In this document: piece by piece, positions 43,130 to 52,888 of the stretch
How positions within the stretch are numbered: the stretch's first letter is position 1
Layout of the letters: each line of letters begins with the position of its first letter
NCBI RefSeq assembly: GCF_024158745.1
Contig: NZ_JAMZAW010000016.1
Location: 1-64,000 of the forward strand
Reading direction: 5' to 3'
Origin: Paenibacillus tyrphae
GTDB lineage: Bacteria > Bacillota > Bacilli > Paenibacillales > NBRC-103111
DNA length: 64,000 bases
Program-made: the position numbers and the translations under genes
The notes under the pieces: generated by a model
What the model was told of the DNA's origin: nothing
Seen by the model: the letters and a program-made list of their open reading frames with translations, nothing else
Databases searched by the model: none

Positions 43130-44731
43130 ATGCTGAAGCTGCAGATTCCGAAAAATCGAATAAATGAGCTGATCGGGCATCTGCGCGACAATTTCGACCC
43201 GGCCAGGCTTGAGCGCGGATGGGCTTATTACCACAAGGGGCAAGTGGCGGAGCTGGAGCTGAAGCATGGCGTGGAAGTGCATGCTTTGGTGCGCGGTACG
43301 AAGCGCTACGAAGTGATTCTCGATCTGGACCAGTTCGGCAAAAGCGAATGCAGTTGCCCGGACGGGGACAACTGCAAGCATATGGCCGCAGTCGCTTTCG
43401 CTCTGTACGCGCCGTTCGGCCGTCCGGAGCTGCTGCTCCAGCAGCTCAAGCAGGCGATCGCCGTGCGTTCGCGGCAGCAGGCCAAGCAGACGGCGGTCTC
43501 CAAGGCTGCGGAGAAGCGGCAGGACCGGTTCGAGCCTCCGGCCCCCGATCACACGCCGGCCCAGTGGCAGAAGTTTTTTGACCAGCAGTTTTACGGCTTT
43601 TCCCTCAACCAGCAGCAATCGATCGAGCTGTTCTACAGCGCGGTCAAGGAAAAGCTGCTGCCCTACGGCGAAGGCTGGGAGCAGCCGCTGCGGGGGCTGT
43701 ACTCGCTTCATGTGCTGTTCTTCGTGATGCGGAAAATCGAACAATTTTATCAGGAGACGAAAACGTCCTACCTTTCTTATTATATCGAAACGGGCTGCCG
43801 GACGGTCGGCCGCCAATGTCTGGAGGAGCTGCTACGGCTTGTTCCCCGGCTCGATGTCGCCCTTTTGGCGGAAAAAGCTTCTGCTCCCTGGAAGGAGACG
43901 CTCGGTCTGCTGGCGGAGGCGGCGCTGTCGGGGAAGGAATCGCCTTTGTCGTGGTCTACCGTATACCGCAGCGTCTGGTGGCGGATGACAAGCTATCCCG
44001 CATGGATGGCGGAGGAACGCGCCCGGCTGCGGCGCATGCTGGAATCGCCCGATCTGATGCCGAGGCGGCGGGATGCGCTGCTGCTGGCGGAGGCGCATTT
44101 TGCCGTGATCGAAGGCGACGACGACGCGGCGCGGGAGAAGCTCGAAGCGCTGTCCAAGCGGGAAGCGCGGGACTACTTCCTCTATCTGCACCGCTGCTAC
44201 GAGGAAGAAGCGTGGGACCGGATGCTGGCCTGGCTTCGCTGGCTGCTGCCTGTAGTACAGCGGGCCCAGCAGGAGGAGCTGCGGCAGTTTTGCCAATATT
44301 GGATGGAGGCGGTGCAGCAGCAGACCGACGACGGCGAGTGGGTGTCGGTCATGATCGCGCTGCTGCCGCGGACGTACCATTTCTATACGGCTTACTTGAT
44401 GAAGGCGCAGCGCTATAAGGCTTGGATCGACTTGCAGCTCTCGAACCGCGTCTCGCCGCTGGATCTGTACTCGCTGGATTTGCAAACGGTCGAAAAGCAC
44501 GACCCGTCGCTGATGCTGCCGCTGTTTCACCAGGCGGTAGAGCGTTGCATCGCGGAGAAAAACCGGACGGCCTACAAAAACGCCGTACGCTTGCTGAAAA
44601 AGCTGCACACTATGTACAAAAAACTGAACCGGTCGAACGACTGGGAAGATTTCATTTACCGGCTGGCGATGAAATATTCGCGCCTGCGCGCGCTGCAGGA
44701 AGAGCTGAGGAAAGGAAAATGGATTCCATGA
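43130..44731 (+). CDS. SWIM zinc-finger protein
   Basis: A 533-residue protein with an N-terminal SWIM motif: Cys74-x-Cys76, then Cys82-x-His84. The remaining 440 residues are helical and rich in Leu, Arg and Trp with no obvious enzyme motif. GGTGGG precedes the ATG. It overlaps the SNF2 helicase gene by 13 bases; such SWIM/SNF2 pairs are common, and SWIM may help bring the helicase to nucleic acid or to protein partners. Confidence 0.85.
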   Translation: MLKLQIPKNRINELIGHLRDNFDPARLERGWAYYHKGQVAELELKHGVEVHALVRGTKRYEVILDLDQFGKSECSCPDGDNCKHMAAVAFALYAPFGRPELLLQQLKQAIAVRSRQQAKQTAVSKAAEKRQDRFEPPAPDHTPAQWQKFFDQQFYGFSLNQQQSIELFYSAVKEKLLPYGEGWEQPLRGLYSLHVLFFVMRKIEQFYQETKTSYLSYYIETGCRTVGRQCLEELLRLVPRLDVALLAEKASAPWKETLGLLAEAALSGKESPLSWSTVYRSVWWRMTSYPAWMAEERARLRRMLESPDLMPRRRDALLLAEAHFAVIEGDDDAAREKLEALSKREARDYFLYLHRCYEEEAWDRMLAWLRWLLPVVQRAQQEELRQFCQYWMEAVQQQTDDGEWVSVMIALLPRTYHFYTAYLMKAQRYKAWIDLQLSNRVSPLDLYSLDLQTVEKHDPSLMLPLFHQAVERCIAEKNRTAYKNAVRLLKKLHTMYKKLNRSNDWEDFIYRLAMKYSRLRALQEELRKGKWIP

Positions 44732-47700
44732 CCGATACGGGCCTCACCCACGTCCATGTGCGCTGGGCGCCGCAGGGCGGCTTCTTCCTGTGGGGCGCCC
44801 GCTATAACGGCGGTATCTGCGACGCTTACGATTTGCGGGACTGGCTGTTCGCTTGGCACGAGCCTTCCTTCTATGGAACGTTCATCGAAGTCGTCGAGTC
44901 GCAGAACGTCGAAGGATTGCTGCTGCCTGTGCTGGAAGCGCTTGACTATTTTGCGGCGCCGGGCGTCGTCCGGCACCAACGGCTCGCCTTCGGCCGCGAG
45001 CTGAAGGAGCTGACACAGCTTGCGCCCCATGTCAAGGAAGCGCTGACGCACGGCCGCTTCATGCCGGATTTCGCCAAGTGGAAGGCCGGGGAGCTCGGCT
45101 GGAAGCTGCAGCTGCCCGAGGCGGCAGCGGCCTGGTCCGCCTCGCCGGTTGCGCAGCATTGGCTGGATCTGCTCATCCCGGCGTGGATTCAGGAGGACGG
45201 CGTCATGCGCCAGAGTCTGGAGCAGCTGGAGCGCTCGTTTCCACTGCTTGGACGCGGGGGCGGTCAGGCAGCCGAGCTGTGGATGGACGAGGAGGACTGG
45301 CTCATCTCCATCGGCTGGCAGTCGGACGGCACGCCGTTCCGCACGTGCCTGAAGCTCGAAGAGCCGGCGGAGTCCGGCAGCGCATGGCCGCTGCGCGTCG
45401 TGCTGCAGGACCGTAGCGACAAGGACGTGCAGCGCGAGGTGGCCCCGTCCGCCGTCGCCGGTTGGGCCGCGGCGGAGCCGGAAGCCGGCGTGACGGCCGC
45501 GGACGAAGCCGCGAGCGATGCGGTAGGCGGCATTGTGCCGCCTGAAGCGCAAGCGGAAGCGCAAGCGGAAGCGCCCGCGGACAACGCCGCGGACCGCGAG
45601 GCCGTGGCGGCTGAGGCGCTCCCCGCCGAGTGGCGCCTGCATCTCGGCCGCGCAGCGCGCGATGCGGCGAAATGGCGGCGCATGCTGCCGTGGCTGGCCG
45701 AGGGCGAAGCCGGGCTGCGCAGCACGCTGACGCCGGACGAGGCGTGGGAGCTGCTGGCCAAAGGCAGCCTGCGCCTGATGGAAGCGGGCTATTCGGTCAT
45801 CTTGCCCGCTTGGTGGGAACGCATCCGCAGATGGCGGCCGCGCCTCAAAGCGAAGATCAAATCGTCGGTCGGCTCCGGCCCGCAGTCGATGTTCGGCCTG
45901 AATCAGCTCATGCAGTTCGATTGGAAAATCGCGCTGGGCGACGTCGAGCTGACCGAGGCTGAATTCCGCGAGCTGCTGGAGCAGAACCGGCGGCTTGTGC
46001 AAATCCGCGGGCAGTGGATCCAGCTCGACCCGGTTCATCTTGCCCAACTCCAGCGCGTCATGCATCAGGTGGAGAAGAAGCAGGGGTTGTCGTTCCGGGA
46101 CGTGCTGGAGCTTCATCTGCTCGGCTCCAGCGAAGGCGAAGAGGACAAAGACTTCCACCGTACGCTCAACATGGAAGTCGAGCTTGACGAGCAGCTTCAG
46201 GAGCTTGTCGATCTGCTGAATCATTCGAAGCGCCCGCCGCTGCTGGAGCCGCCGGACAGCTTCCGCGGCAAGCTGCGGCCGTATCAGGTGGAAGGCATCT
46301 CGTGGCTCGTGTTCTTGCGCGAATGCGGTCTCGGCGGCTGTCTGGCCGACGACATGGGGCTCGGCAAGACGATCCAGATGATCACGTATTTGCTACACCT
46401 CCGGGAACAGCAGCTGGCCATCGATACCCAAGTGGCTGACACGCCGCAGACGGGCGGGGCCGCCCCTTCCCTGCTGATCTGCCCGACGTCCGTGCTGGGC
46501 AACTGGCAGAAGGAGCTGCAGCGCTTCGCGCCGGACCTGCGCGTGCATCTGCATTACGGGCCGGCCCGGGCCAAAGGAAACAGCTTCGCCGAGAGCTGCA
46601 GCGAAAGCGACCTCGTGCTGACGACGTACACGCTGTCGCATCTGGATGAGACGGAGCTCGGCTCCGTTTCATGGGAATCGATCTGTCTCGACGAAGCGCA
46701 GAACATTAAGAACGCCTACACGAAGCAGGCGCAATCGATCCGCAAGCTCGCCGGGCGGCACCGGATCGCCTTGACCGGGACCCCGATCGAGAACCGGCTG
46801 ACCGAGCTGTGGTCGATCTTCGATTTTCTCAACCCGGGCTATCTCGGTACGCTGCGCGATTTCACCCAGCGGTACGTCGGCGCCATCGAGCGCACGCAGG
46901 ACAAGGAGCTGATCGCCAAAGTACAGCGGCTGATCCGGCCCTTTCTGCTGCGGCGTATCAAGAAGGACCCATCCATTCAGCTCGATCTGCCGGAAAAGTA
47001 CGAGTACAAAACGTACGTCTCGCTCACGGCCGAGCAGGCGACGCTGTACGAGAACTACATTCAAGATATGTTCGAGCGGATCGACAAGCTGTCGGCGATG
47101 GAGCGCCGCGGGATGATTCTCGCCGCGCTGACGAAGCTGAAGCAGATCTGCAATCATCCGGCGCTGCTCGCCAAGGATGCCGTCCGGGCACCGTGGCGCG
47201 AACGCTCGAACAAGGTCGAACGGCTGCTGGAAATGGTGCAGGAGCTGCGGCAGGAAGGCGACAAGTGTCTTATTTTCACCCAATTCGTGGAGACGGGGCA
47301 TTTGCTGCAGCGGGTGCTGGAAGAAGAGTTTGGAGGCAAGGTGCCTTTTCTTCACGGAGGCAGCTCCAAGGCGGAGCGGGATCGCATGATCGAAACGTTC
47401 CAAGGCGAAGCGCCGCCGGAGGAGAACGATTCCGGTATCTTCCTGCTGTCGCTCAAAGCCGGCGGCACCGGACTGAATCTGACCGCGGCGAATCACGTGT
47501 TCCATTTCGACCGTTGGTGGAATCCCGCGGTGGAAAACCAGGCGACGGACCGCGCTTTCCGGATCGGCCAGACGCGCCATGTGCAGGTACACAAATTCGT
47601 CACGCTGGGTACGCTGGAGGAACGCATCGACGAGATGATCGACAAGAAGCTCGGGCTCAGCCAGCAAATCGTCGGCACCGGCGAGCAGTGGATCACCGAG

Positions 47701-47763
47701 CTGTCGACGGACGACTTGAGAGAGTTGTTCTCCCTGCGCAGCGAATGGGTGGAGCGCGCCTGA
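44719..47763 (+). CDS. SNF2-family helicase (DEAD/DEAH superfamily 2)
   Basis: A 1014-residue protein. About 520 residues of N-terminal sequence, including an Ala/Glu-rich linker (about 265-300), precede the ATPase. Walker A is Asp-Asp-Met-Gly-Leu-Gly-Lys-Thr (about 543-550), Walker B Asp-Glu-Ala-Gln (about 657-660), and the C-terminal helicase part has Lys-Ala-Gly-Gly-Thr-Gly-Leu-Asn and Arg-Ile-Gly-Gln-Thr-Arg. It probably moves on double-stranded DNA or strips proteins from it; the target is unknown. The start is the ATG at 44719 with GAGG eight bases upstream; an ATG at 44728 is possible. It ends the SWIM/SNF2 operon. Confidence 0.92.
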   Translation: MDSMTDTGLTHVHVRWAPQGGFFLWGARYNGGICDAYDLRDWLFAWHEPSFYGTFIEVVESQNVEGLLLPVLEALDYFAAPGVVRHQRLAFGRELKELTQLAPHVKEALTHGRFMPDFAKWKAGELGWKLQLPEAAAAWSASPVAQHWLDLLIPAWIQEDGVMRQSLEQLERSFPLLGRGGGQAAELWMDEEDWLISIGWQSDGTPFRTCLKLEEPAESGSAWPLRVVLQDRSDKDVQREVAPSAVAGWAAAEPEAGVTAADEAASDAVGGIVPPEAQAEAQAEAPADNAADREAVAAEALPAEWRLHLGRAARDAAKWRRMLPWLAEGEAGLRSTLTPDEAWELLAKGSLRLMEAGYSVILPAWWERIRRWRPRLKAKIKSSVGSGPQSMFGLNQLMQFDWKIALGDVELTEAEFRELLEQNRRLVQIRGQWIQLDPVHLAQLQRVMHQVEKKQGLSFRDVLELHLLGSSEGEEDKDFHRTLNMEVELDEQLQELVDLLNHSKRPPLLEPPDSFRGKLRPYQVEGISWLVFLRECGLGGCLADDMGLGKTIQMITYLLHLREQQLAIDTQVADTPQTGGAAPSLLICPTSVLGNWQKELQRFAPDLRVHLHYGPARAKGNSFAESCSESDLVLTTYTLSHLDETELGSVSWESICLDEAQNIKNAYTKQAQSIRKLAGRHRIALTGTPIENRLTELWSIFDFLNPGYLGTLRDFTQRYVGAIERTQDKELIAKVQRLIRPFLLRRIKKDPSIQLDLPEKYEYKTYVSLTAEQATLYENYIQDMFERIDKLSAMERRGMILAALTKLKQICNHPALLAKDAVRAPWRERSNKVERLLEMVQELRQEGDKCLIFTQFVETGHLLQRVLEEEFGGKVPFLHGGSSKAERDRMIETFQGEAPPEENDSGIFLLSLKAGGTGLNLTAANHVFHFDRWWNPAVENQATDRAFRIGQTRHVQVHKFVTLGTLEERIDEMIDKKLGLSQQIVGTGEQWITELSTDDLRELFSLRSEWVERA

Positions 47764-47870
47764 GCCGCTCCGCCGTTCGCCTCAAATACAGCTAGACAGC
47801 AGGAAACGCAGATCTGCGGCAAGTCCCTCCCTTTTCCCACGCTTCATGCGCAGCCTAATCCGAATCAAGC

Positions 47871-47915
47871 AAGGACGCGAGCTCCAGCATGCGGCTTGAA
47901 GAGACGCGTCCTTTT
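47871..47915 (+). terminator. Terminator of the SWIM/SNF2 operon
   Basis: AAGGACGCG (47871-47879) pairs with CGCGTCCTT (47904-47912) around a partly paired loop, then TTTT. The remainder of the 372-base gap between the helicase and the hybrid kinase (47764-48135) shows no gene; the kinase promoter must lie there but is not clear. Confidence 0.75.
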
Positions 47916-48135
47916 CCCCTTCCCTTTCTCCTCCGCTTCCGGAAAACAATAGGAATGCAAAGCTTCCTGACATCCTTCGACTCATGCCGTCATAAGCTGC
48001 TCTTTTCGGCAAAGCAGTGATTTTTTTTGCGTTCCGGCTTGAAATGCACCGTTCGCGATAGAGGATTTACTCTGCTTTTGTCGAACTAGGAACGTACAAA
48101 AAAGAATGTCTATTTGCCAAGAAGGTGGCTCTGCC

Positions 48136-51051
48136 ATGAACATGACACGATCGAAAATTTCACTCGGGTACGTGATTGTCGTGATTTCCCTGCTCGTGAT
48201 GATCAGCGTCTCCAGCTTTGTTGCATCCTCCAGCACGGAAAAGGAACTGAACAGCGTCGTTAACGAAGTGATTCCGCTAAACAATTTGGCCGAAAGCATC
48301 CTGGTCGATCTGGTCAATATGGAATCCGGGCTGCGGGGCTACGAAGTGACGCAAGACGAGAAATATCTGGAGCCCTACGATTTCGGCAAAGCCCAGTTGC
48401 AGGACGACTTGCTCGCCATGGCTGCGTTTCAGAAAAAATACCCCGGCCTGCGCAGCGTCATGGAAGGCGACGCGATCCCGCAAATTCAGCGGCTGCAGGA
48501 GCATTATGCCAGCCAAATCGAGCTGATCCGCGCCGGGAAGCTGCCTGACGCGATCAAGCGGGTGTCCATGGGCAAGAACCAGATGGACCGCTTTCGCCAA
48601 ATTCATACGAAGCTGACCGCCGAGATCGAGCTTATTGCAGAGGAAGCGTATTCATCGGCTCAAACCTCGGAGAAACGGGCGCGCGTCATCGTTTTCATCG
48701 GAGGCGGGATCGCCATTATCGTCGGCCTGTTCTCGTTCTTCATCTTCAACCGGGCCAATCAAGCCGAAGCCAAGCTGCGCAAAAGCGAGGAAACGTACCG
48801 GTACATGGCGGAAAGCCTGGAGGTGCAGAACGAAGAGATCATTGCCCAGCAGGAGGAGCAGGAAGCGACGCTGGAGAAGCTGTCGCAGCGCGAGCTGGAA
48901 TTGGAAGCCATCAGCAGCTATCAGGAAAAGCTGACTGGCTCGACGGACATGGCCGACTTTTTGAACGCTTCCCTCCCGGCGCTGCTGGAATCGCTGCATC
49001 TCGACGCGGCTCTGCTTTTATTGAAAACGCCGGGCGGCGACGGGACGGAAGCCTCTTATCAGGTCGCCTATTCCATCGGCTATCCGTCGACGCTGCCCAC
49101 GATGCTGGAAAGCGAACTGTTCGGCACGGCGCGGCGCGTCCTGAAGGAGAAAATGCCGATGGAGTGCGTGCGTCAAGCCACTGCGCAGGAGGGCGGCTTC
49201 CATCAAGGCATCACCCACGCGATAGACCGCTATTATCCGCTGTTCAACGATGAGCATGAAGCGACCGGCTTCCTGCTGCTGACCGGATATCTAACTTCGC
49301 CGGACGAGCAAAAAACGCGGCTGGCCAAAGGGCTTATCCGCCAATTCGGACTTGCCTTCCTGGCGCAGCAAATGAACGAGGAGCGCCGTCGTCAATCCGC
49401 CCGTCTGGAGGCGCTCTACGAGCAGCTTCAGCAGGAGAAGGCGGCGATGGAGGAGCAGCGCGACCTGATCAACAATATCCTCGAATCGACTCATGAGGGC
49501 ATGATGATGTGCGATGCTTCAGGGAAGCTGATGTTTTTCAATCATCGCATGCACGATTTCCTCCGGCTTAGCGAACGCACCGGCGAATCGATCGCCGAGA
49601 TCAGCCAGGAGCTGCTCGATCGCTCGCCGAGCTTCGCCCGCGTTTCCCAATCGATCCGCGGCCTGCTCCGAGGCGACTTGAATACGCTGACGGAGCGCTT
49701 CTCCTTCACCGACGGGGAAGAGCAGCAAAGATATGTGGAGCTGTACGCCATCCGGATGATGGTCGAACGCCACGACGAGGAGCTCGGCTTCCTGTTCGTA
49801 TTCCGCGACCGGACCGAGGAAGAGAAAGTCGACGAGATGAAAAACGAATTCATCAGCATCGTCTCCCACGAGCTGCGGACGCCGCTTGCGAGCGTTCTCG
49901 GTTTTATCGAGATTTTGCTCAACCGCCAGCTTACGCCGGAGAAGCAGCAGCGTTACCTGCAAACCGTCTATAAAGAGGCGACCCGGCTTTCGACGTTGAT
50001 CAACGACTTTTTGGATCTGCAGCGGATGGAATCCGGCAAGCAAATTTATCATTTTGCCCCGGTGGAGCTGGGAGGATTGCTGCAGGAGGTGGTCGAGCAG
50101 TGGCGGGGCAAGCAAAGCCACGACCTCTCGCTGCATCTGCCGCAGCATGAAGTGTGGGTGCGCGGCGATGCAGACCGGCTGAAGCAGGTGGCGCACAATT
50201 TGCTCAGCAACGCGATCAAATACTCGCCTCAGGCGGACCGTGTCGATCTGACGCTCCGGCAGGATGGCGAAGCCGTACAATTTCTGGTTCAGGATTACGG
50301 CCTCGGCATTCCGGAGGAAGCCAAGGATAAGCTGTTCTCCAAATTTTACCGCGTCGACAATTCCGACCGCAGGCAGATCGGCGGAACAGGCCTCGGGCTG
50401 TCCATCGTGCGAGAAATCGTCGAAGGTCACGAGGGGACGGTCGCGTTCGAATCGGAGATGGGGTCAGGCTCGACCTTCACCGTGACGCTCCAAGCTTACC
50501 GGGTCGGTACGGCGGACAACAGCATCATGATTTTGGAGGATGACGATAATTTGGCGAAGCTGATTCAAGTGGCGCTCGCCAAGCTGCATATCCCGACGAT
50601 GCATGTGCGCTCGGCCGAGGAAGGCATTCTCGCCCTGCACCGGATCGAAGAGGGCGGTCCGAGACTGTGCATCGTGGACATTCATTTGGAGGGAACGAAG
50701 AACGGCTGGGATTTCATCGGCGAGTTGTACCGCCATCCGAAGTTTTACCGGACCCCGGTGATCGTATCCACGGCTCTGGAGCCTCCGCAGGATTATCACG
50801 AGAAAGATATCGAGAAGTTTCTGCGCAAGCCGTTCTCGATGGATAAATTGCTGCAGGTGGCCGAGCAGTTGCTCAACGACACCGATCGGCATCCGTCGTA
50901 CATTTTCCCGGCACAGGATGAAAATTTCTTGACCAACACGCTCGCCAAAAACGGCATCGAGGTCGAAGAGATCACCCGGAAGCCCGATCTGATCGAGATC
51001 GAGCCGAAGACGCGCCGGCCTTCCGGCGACGAAGGCTCCCGGGCGGGATAA
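48136..51051 (+). CDS. Hybrid sensor histidine kinase (CHASE3-GAF-PAS-HisKA-ATPase-receiver)
   Basis: A 971-residue membrane kinase. Two membrane segments (about 10-30 and 183-205) enclose an extracytoplasmic CHASE3-type domain (about 33-180). Then come a coiled coil, a GAF domain (about 268-405), a PAS domain (about 445-560), HisKA with His578 (Ser-His-Glu-Leu-Arg-Thr-Pro), an ATPase (Asn687 to Gly-Thr-Gly-Leu-Gly-Leu near 750-755) and a C-terminal receiver with Asp848. The receiver implies a phosphorelay, but no response regulator or Hpt gene is next to it. AAGGTGG lies seven bases before the ATG. Confidence 0.88.
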   Translation: MNMTRSKISLGYVIVVISLLVMISVSSFVASSSTEKELNSVVNEVIPLNNLAESILVDLVNMESGLRGYEVTQDEKYLEPYDFGKAQLQDDLLAMAAFQKKYPGLRSVMEGDAIPQIQRLQEHYASQIELIRAGKLPDAIKRVSMGKNQMDRFRQIHTKLTAEIELIAEEAYSSAQTSEKRARVIVFIGGGIAIIVGLFSFFIFNRANQAEAKLRKSEETYRYMAESLEVQNEEIIAQQEEQEATLEKLSQRELELEAISSYQEKLTGSTDMADFLNASLPALLESLHLDAALLLLKTPGGDGTEASYQVAYSIGYPSTLPTMLESELFGTARRVLKEKMPMECVRQATAQEGGFHQGITHAIDRYYPLFNDEHEATGFLLLTGYLTSPDEQKTRLAKGLIRQFGLAFLAQQMNEERRRQSARLEALYEQLQQEKAAMEEQRDLINNILESTHEGMMMCDASGKLMFFNHRMHDFLRLSERTGESIAEISQELLDRSPSFARVSQSIRGLLRGDLNTLTERFSFTDGEEQQRYVELYAIRMMVERHDEELGFLFVFRDRTEEEKVDEMKNEFISIVSHELRTPLASVLGFIEILLNRQLTPEKQQRYLQTVYKEATRLSTLINDFLDLQRMESGKQIYHFAPVELGGLLQEVVEQWRGKQSHDLSLHLPQHEVWVRGDADRLKQVAHNLLSNAIKYSPQADRVDLTLRQDGEAVQFLVQDYGLGIPEEAKDKLFSKFYRVDNSDRRQIGGTGLGLSIVREIVEGHEGTVAFESEMGSGSTFTVTLQAYRVGTADNSIMILEDDDNLAKLIQVALAKLHIPTMHVRSAEEGILALHRIEEGGPRLCIVDIHLEGTKNGWDFIGELYRHPKFYRTPVIVSTALEPPQDYHEKDIEKFLRKPFSMDKLLQVAEQLLNDTDRHPSYIFPAQDENFLTNTLAKNGIEVEEITRKPDLIEIEPKTRRPSGDEGSRAG

Positions 51052-51080
51052 CCCCAGCCCCGATTCCATGAAGAAGCACA

Positions 51081-51131
51081 AGACCCCCATTCGGCGCTCC
51101 GTCAACACGGTGCCCGGATGGGGGTCTTTTT
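51081..51131 (+). terminator. Terminator of the hybrid kinase gene
   Basis: AGACCCCCAT (51081-51090) pairs with ATGGGGGTCT (51118-51127), followed by TTTT. Confidence 0.85.
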
Positions 51132-51238
51132 CTAGCTCCTCTATAGTCAATAAGGGCATGCTGGAATGGACCGGAACAATTACTGCCTGCTCTTGTCGCT
51201 CAATAGACGTTCCTTGGACAACTGTTCCCGTTCCCGCA

Positions 51239-52831
51239 TTAAGCCTGCACACCAAGGTGCCGCAAAAACGTCCGGAACCGCTCCATTCCCTGCTCGCTGC
51301 GCTTGTACACGCCCGCATCGCGCAGCACGTCCGCGAACTTGCGGCCCGTCTCCGTTTGCAGCGCCTGCCTCGCGTCCTCCTCCGGCATAGCCGTACCGTA
51401 ACGGCCAACAAGCTCCTCCAGCCATTCGGCATGCTTGTGCAGCGGATGCGACGGATCGCGCGTAATCTTCCCGTCCAGCTTCTCTTCCCCGGTCAGCAGC
51501 CTGAACGCCAGCTCCAGCTCGTCCTTGAGACGGCCCGGCAGCACGGCGAGCCCCATCACCTCGATCAAGCCGATGTTCTCTTTCTTGATGTGGTGAAGCT
51601 CCTTGTGCGGGTGAAAAATGCCGTCGGGATGCTCCTCGCTGGTCCGGTTGTTGCGCAGCACCAGATCAAGCTCGTATTCCCCGCTTGAATTGTTGCGGGC
51701 AATGGGGGTGATCGTGTTGTGCGGCACCTTGACGCCCGCCTGCTCCGTAAACGCGAAAATATCTTGCGACGGGTCGCTGTAAGACTTCCACGCGTCCAGA
51801 ATCGCCGTGGCGAGCTTCAGCAGCTGATCGCGGTTGTGGGCGCCGATGCGGATGACCGACATTGGCCATTTGACGATGCCGATCTTCACGCCGGGATAAT
51901 CCGGATGACTGAAGCTTTCCTCAACGCCGGCCTTTTCCATCGGAAACTTGTGCCGCCCGCCTTGAAAATGATCGTGGTTCAAGATCGATCCACCCACAAT
52001 CGGCAGGTCGGCATTCGAGCCGATGAAGTAATGCGGGAAGCGCTCCACGAAATCGAGCAGGCGCTCGAACGTCTCCTTCGACGTCTTCATCGGCCGATGC
52101 TCCCGGTCAAAAATGATACTGTGCTCGTTGTAATACACGTAAGGCGAATACTGAAAATACCACGTTTCCCCGGCCAACTCAACCGGAATGACTCGCAGGT
52201 TCTGCCGCGCCGGATGATTGAGCCTGCCGGCGTAGCCCACGTTTTCGATGCACAGCAGGCATTTGGGGTAATGGCTCTGCGGCGCGTTTCGGAGCATCGC
52301 GATTTCTTTCGGGTCTTTCTCGGGCTTCGACAAGTTTACGGTAATTTCGATATCGCCATATTCCGTCGGCGCAAGCCAATACATGTTTTTGCCGATTCGG
52401 TCCATACGGATGTAGTTCGAGTCGATGCACAGCTTGTAGAAAGCATCCGTCGCCGTTTCGATCCCGGCGGACTTCGCGGTCGTCCAGAACCGGTGCACAA
52501 GCTCGGATGCCCGAGGCATGAGCTGCCCCATCAAACGTGCATCCAGCAGATCGCGCACTGTCGTGTTATTTTCTTCAAGCAGGCCCAATTCGGCCGCGTA
52601 ATCGAGCAGCGGCTCCAGCAGCTCCACTACGCTGTCAGCCACCGGCTCGCTCAGCTCGCCCTCGTACGGCTCGCCGATACACAGCAGATCGAGCAGCCCG
52701 TTGCGGGCCGCATAGACATCCAGCGGCTCCAATAGTCCGCGCTTCAGGCCGAATTGCAGCAGCCGTTCGACCCAATAGGCCGCCTTCCGGTCGGGGGAGC
52801 CGAATTCCATTTCCTTCTGTCTTTGTTCCAT
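51239..52831 (-). CDS. galT: Galactose-1-phosphate uridylyltransferase, Firmicute (GalT2) type
   Basis: A 530-residue enzyme of the long GalT family found in Bacillus and lactic bacteria, unrelated in length to E. coli GalT. It exchanges Gal-1-P with UDP-glucose. The HIT-like active segment is seen in Gly-Gly-Ser-Ile-Leu-Asn-His-Asp-His-Phe-Gln-Gly. AAGGAGTGG precedes the ATG. It is the last gene of the galK-galE-galT operon. Confidence 0.94.
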   Translation of the reverse strand: MEQRQKEMEFGSPDRKAAYWVERLLQFGLKRGLLEPLDVYAARNGLLDLLCIGEPYEGELSEPVADSVVELLEPLLDYAAELGLLEENNTTVRDLLDARLMGQLMPRASELVHRFWTTAKSAGIETATDAFYKLCIDSNYIRMDRIGKNMYWLAPTEYGDIEITVNLSKPEKDPKEIAMLRNAPQSHYPKCLLCIENVGYAGRLNHPARQNLRVIPVELAGETWYFQYSPYVYYNEHSIIFDREHRPMKTSKETFERLLDFVERFPHYFIGSNADLPIVGGSILNHDHFQGGRHKFPMEKAGVEESFSHPDYPGVKIGIVKWPMSVIRIGAHNRDQLLKLATAILDAWKSYSDPSQDIFAFTEQAGVKVPHNTITPIARNNSSGEYELDLVLRNNRTSEEHPDGIFHPHKELHHIKKENIGLIEVMGLAVLPGRLKDELELAFRLLTGEEKLDGKITRDPSHPLHKHAEWLEELVGRYGTAMPEEDARQALQTETGRKFADVLRDAGVYKRSEQGMERFRTFLRHLGVQA

Positions 52832-52888
52832 TGTTCTCCACTCCTTCGGATCGGCAGGCCTTCGGCCCGAACGCCTGCACCCGTAATT

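Noticed and set aside
45540..45585. Short tandem repeat in the SNF2 gene, seen as a possible CRISPR-like or simple repeat
   Set aside because: It is in frame and encodes an Ala/Glu/Gln linker; units are too short and lack spacers.
44656..46224. 522-codon minus-strand frame
   Set aside because: Antisense of the SNF2 gene; long antisense frames are expected at this GC content.
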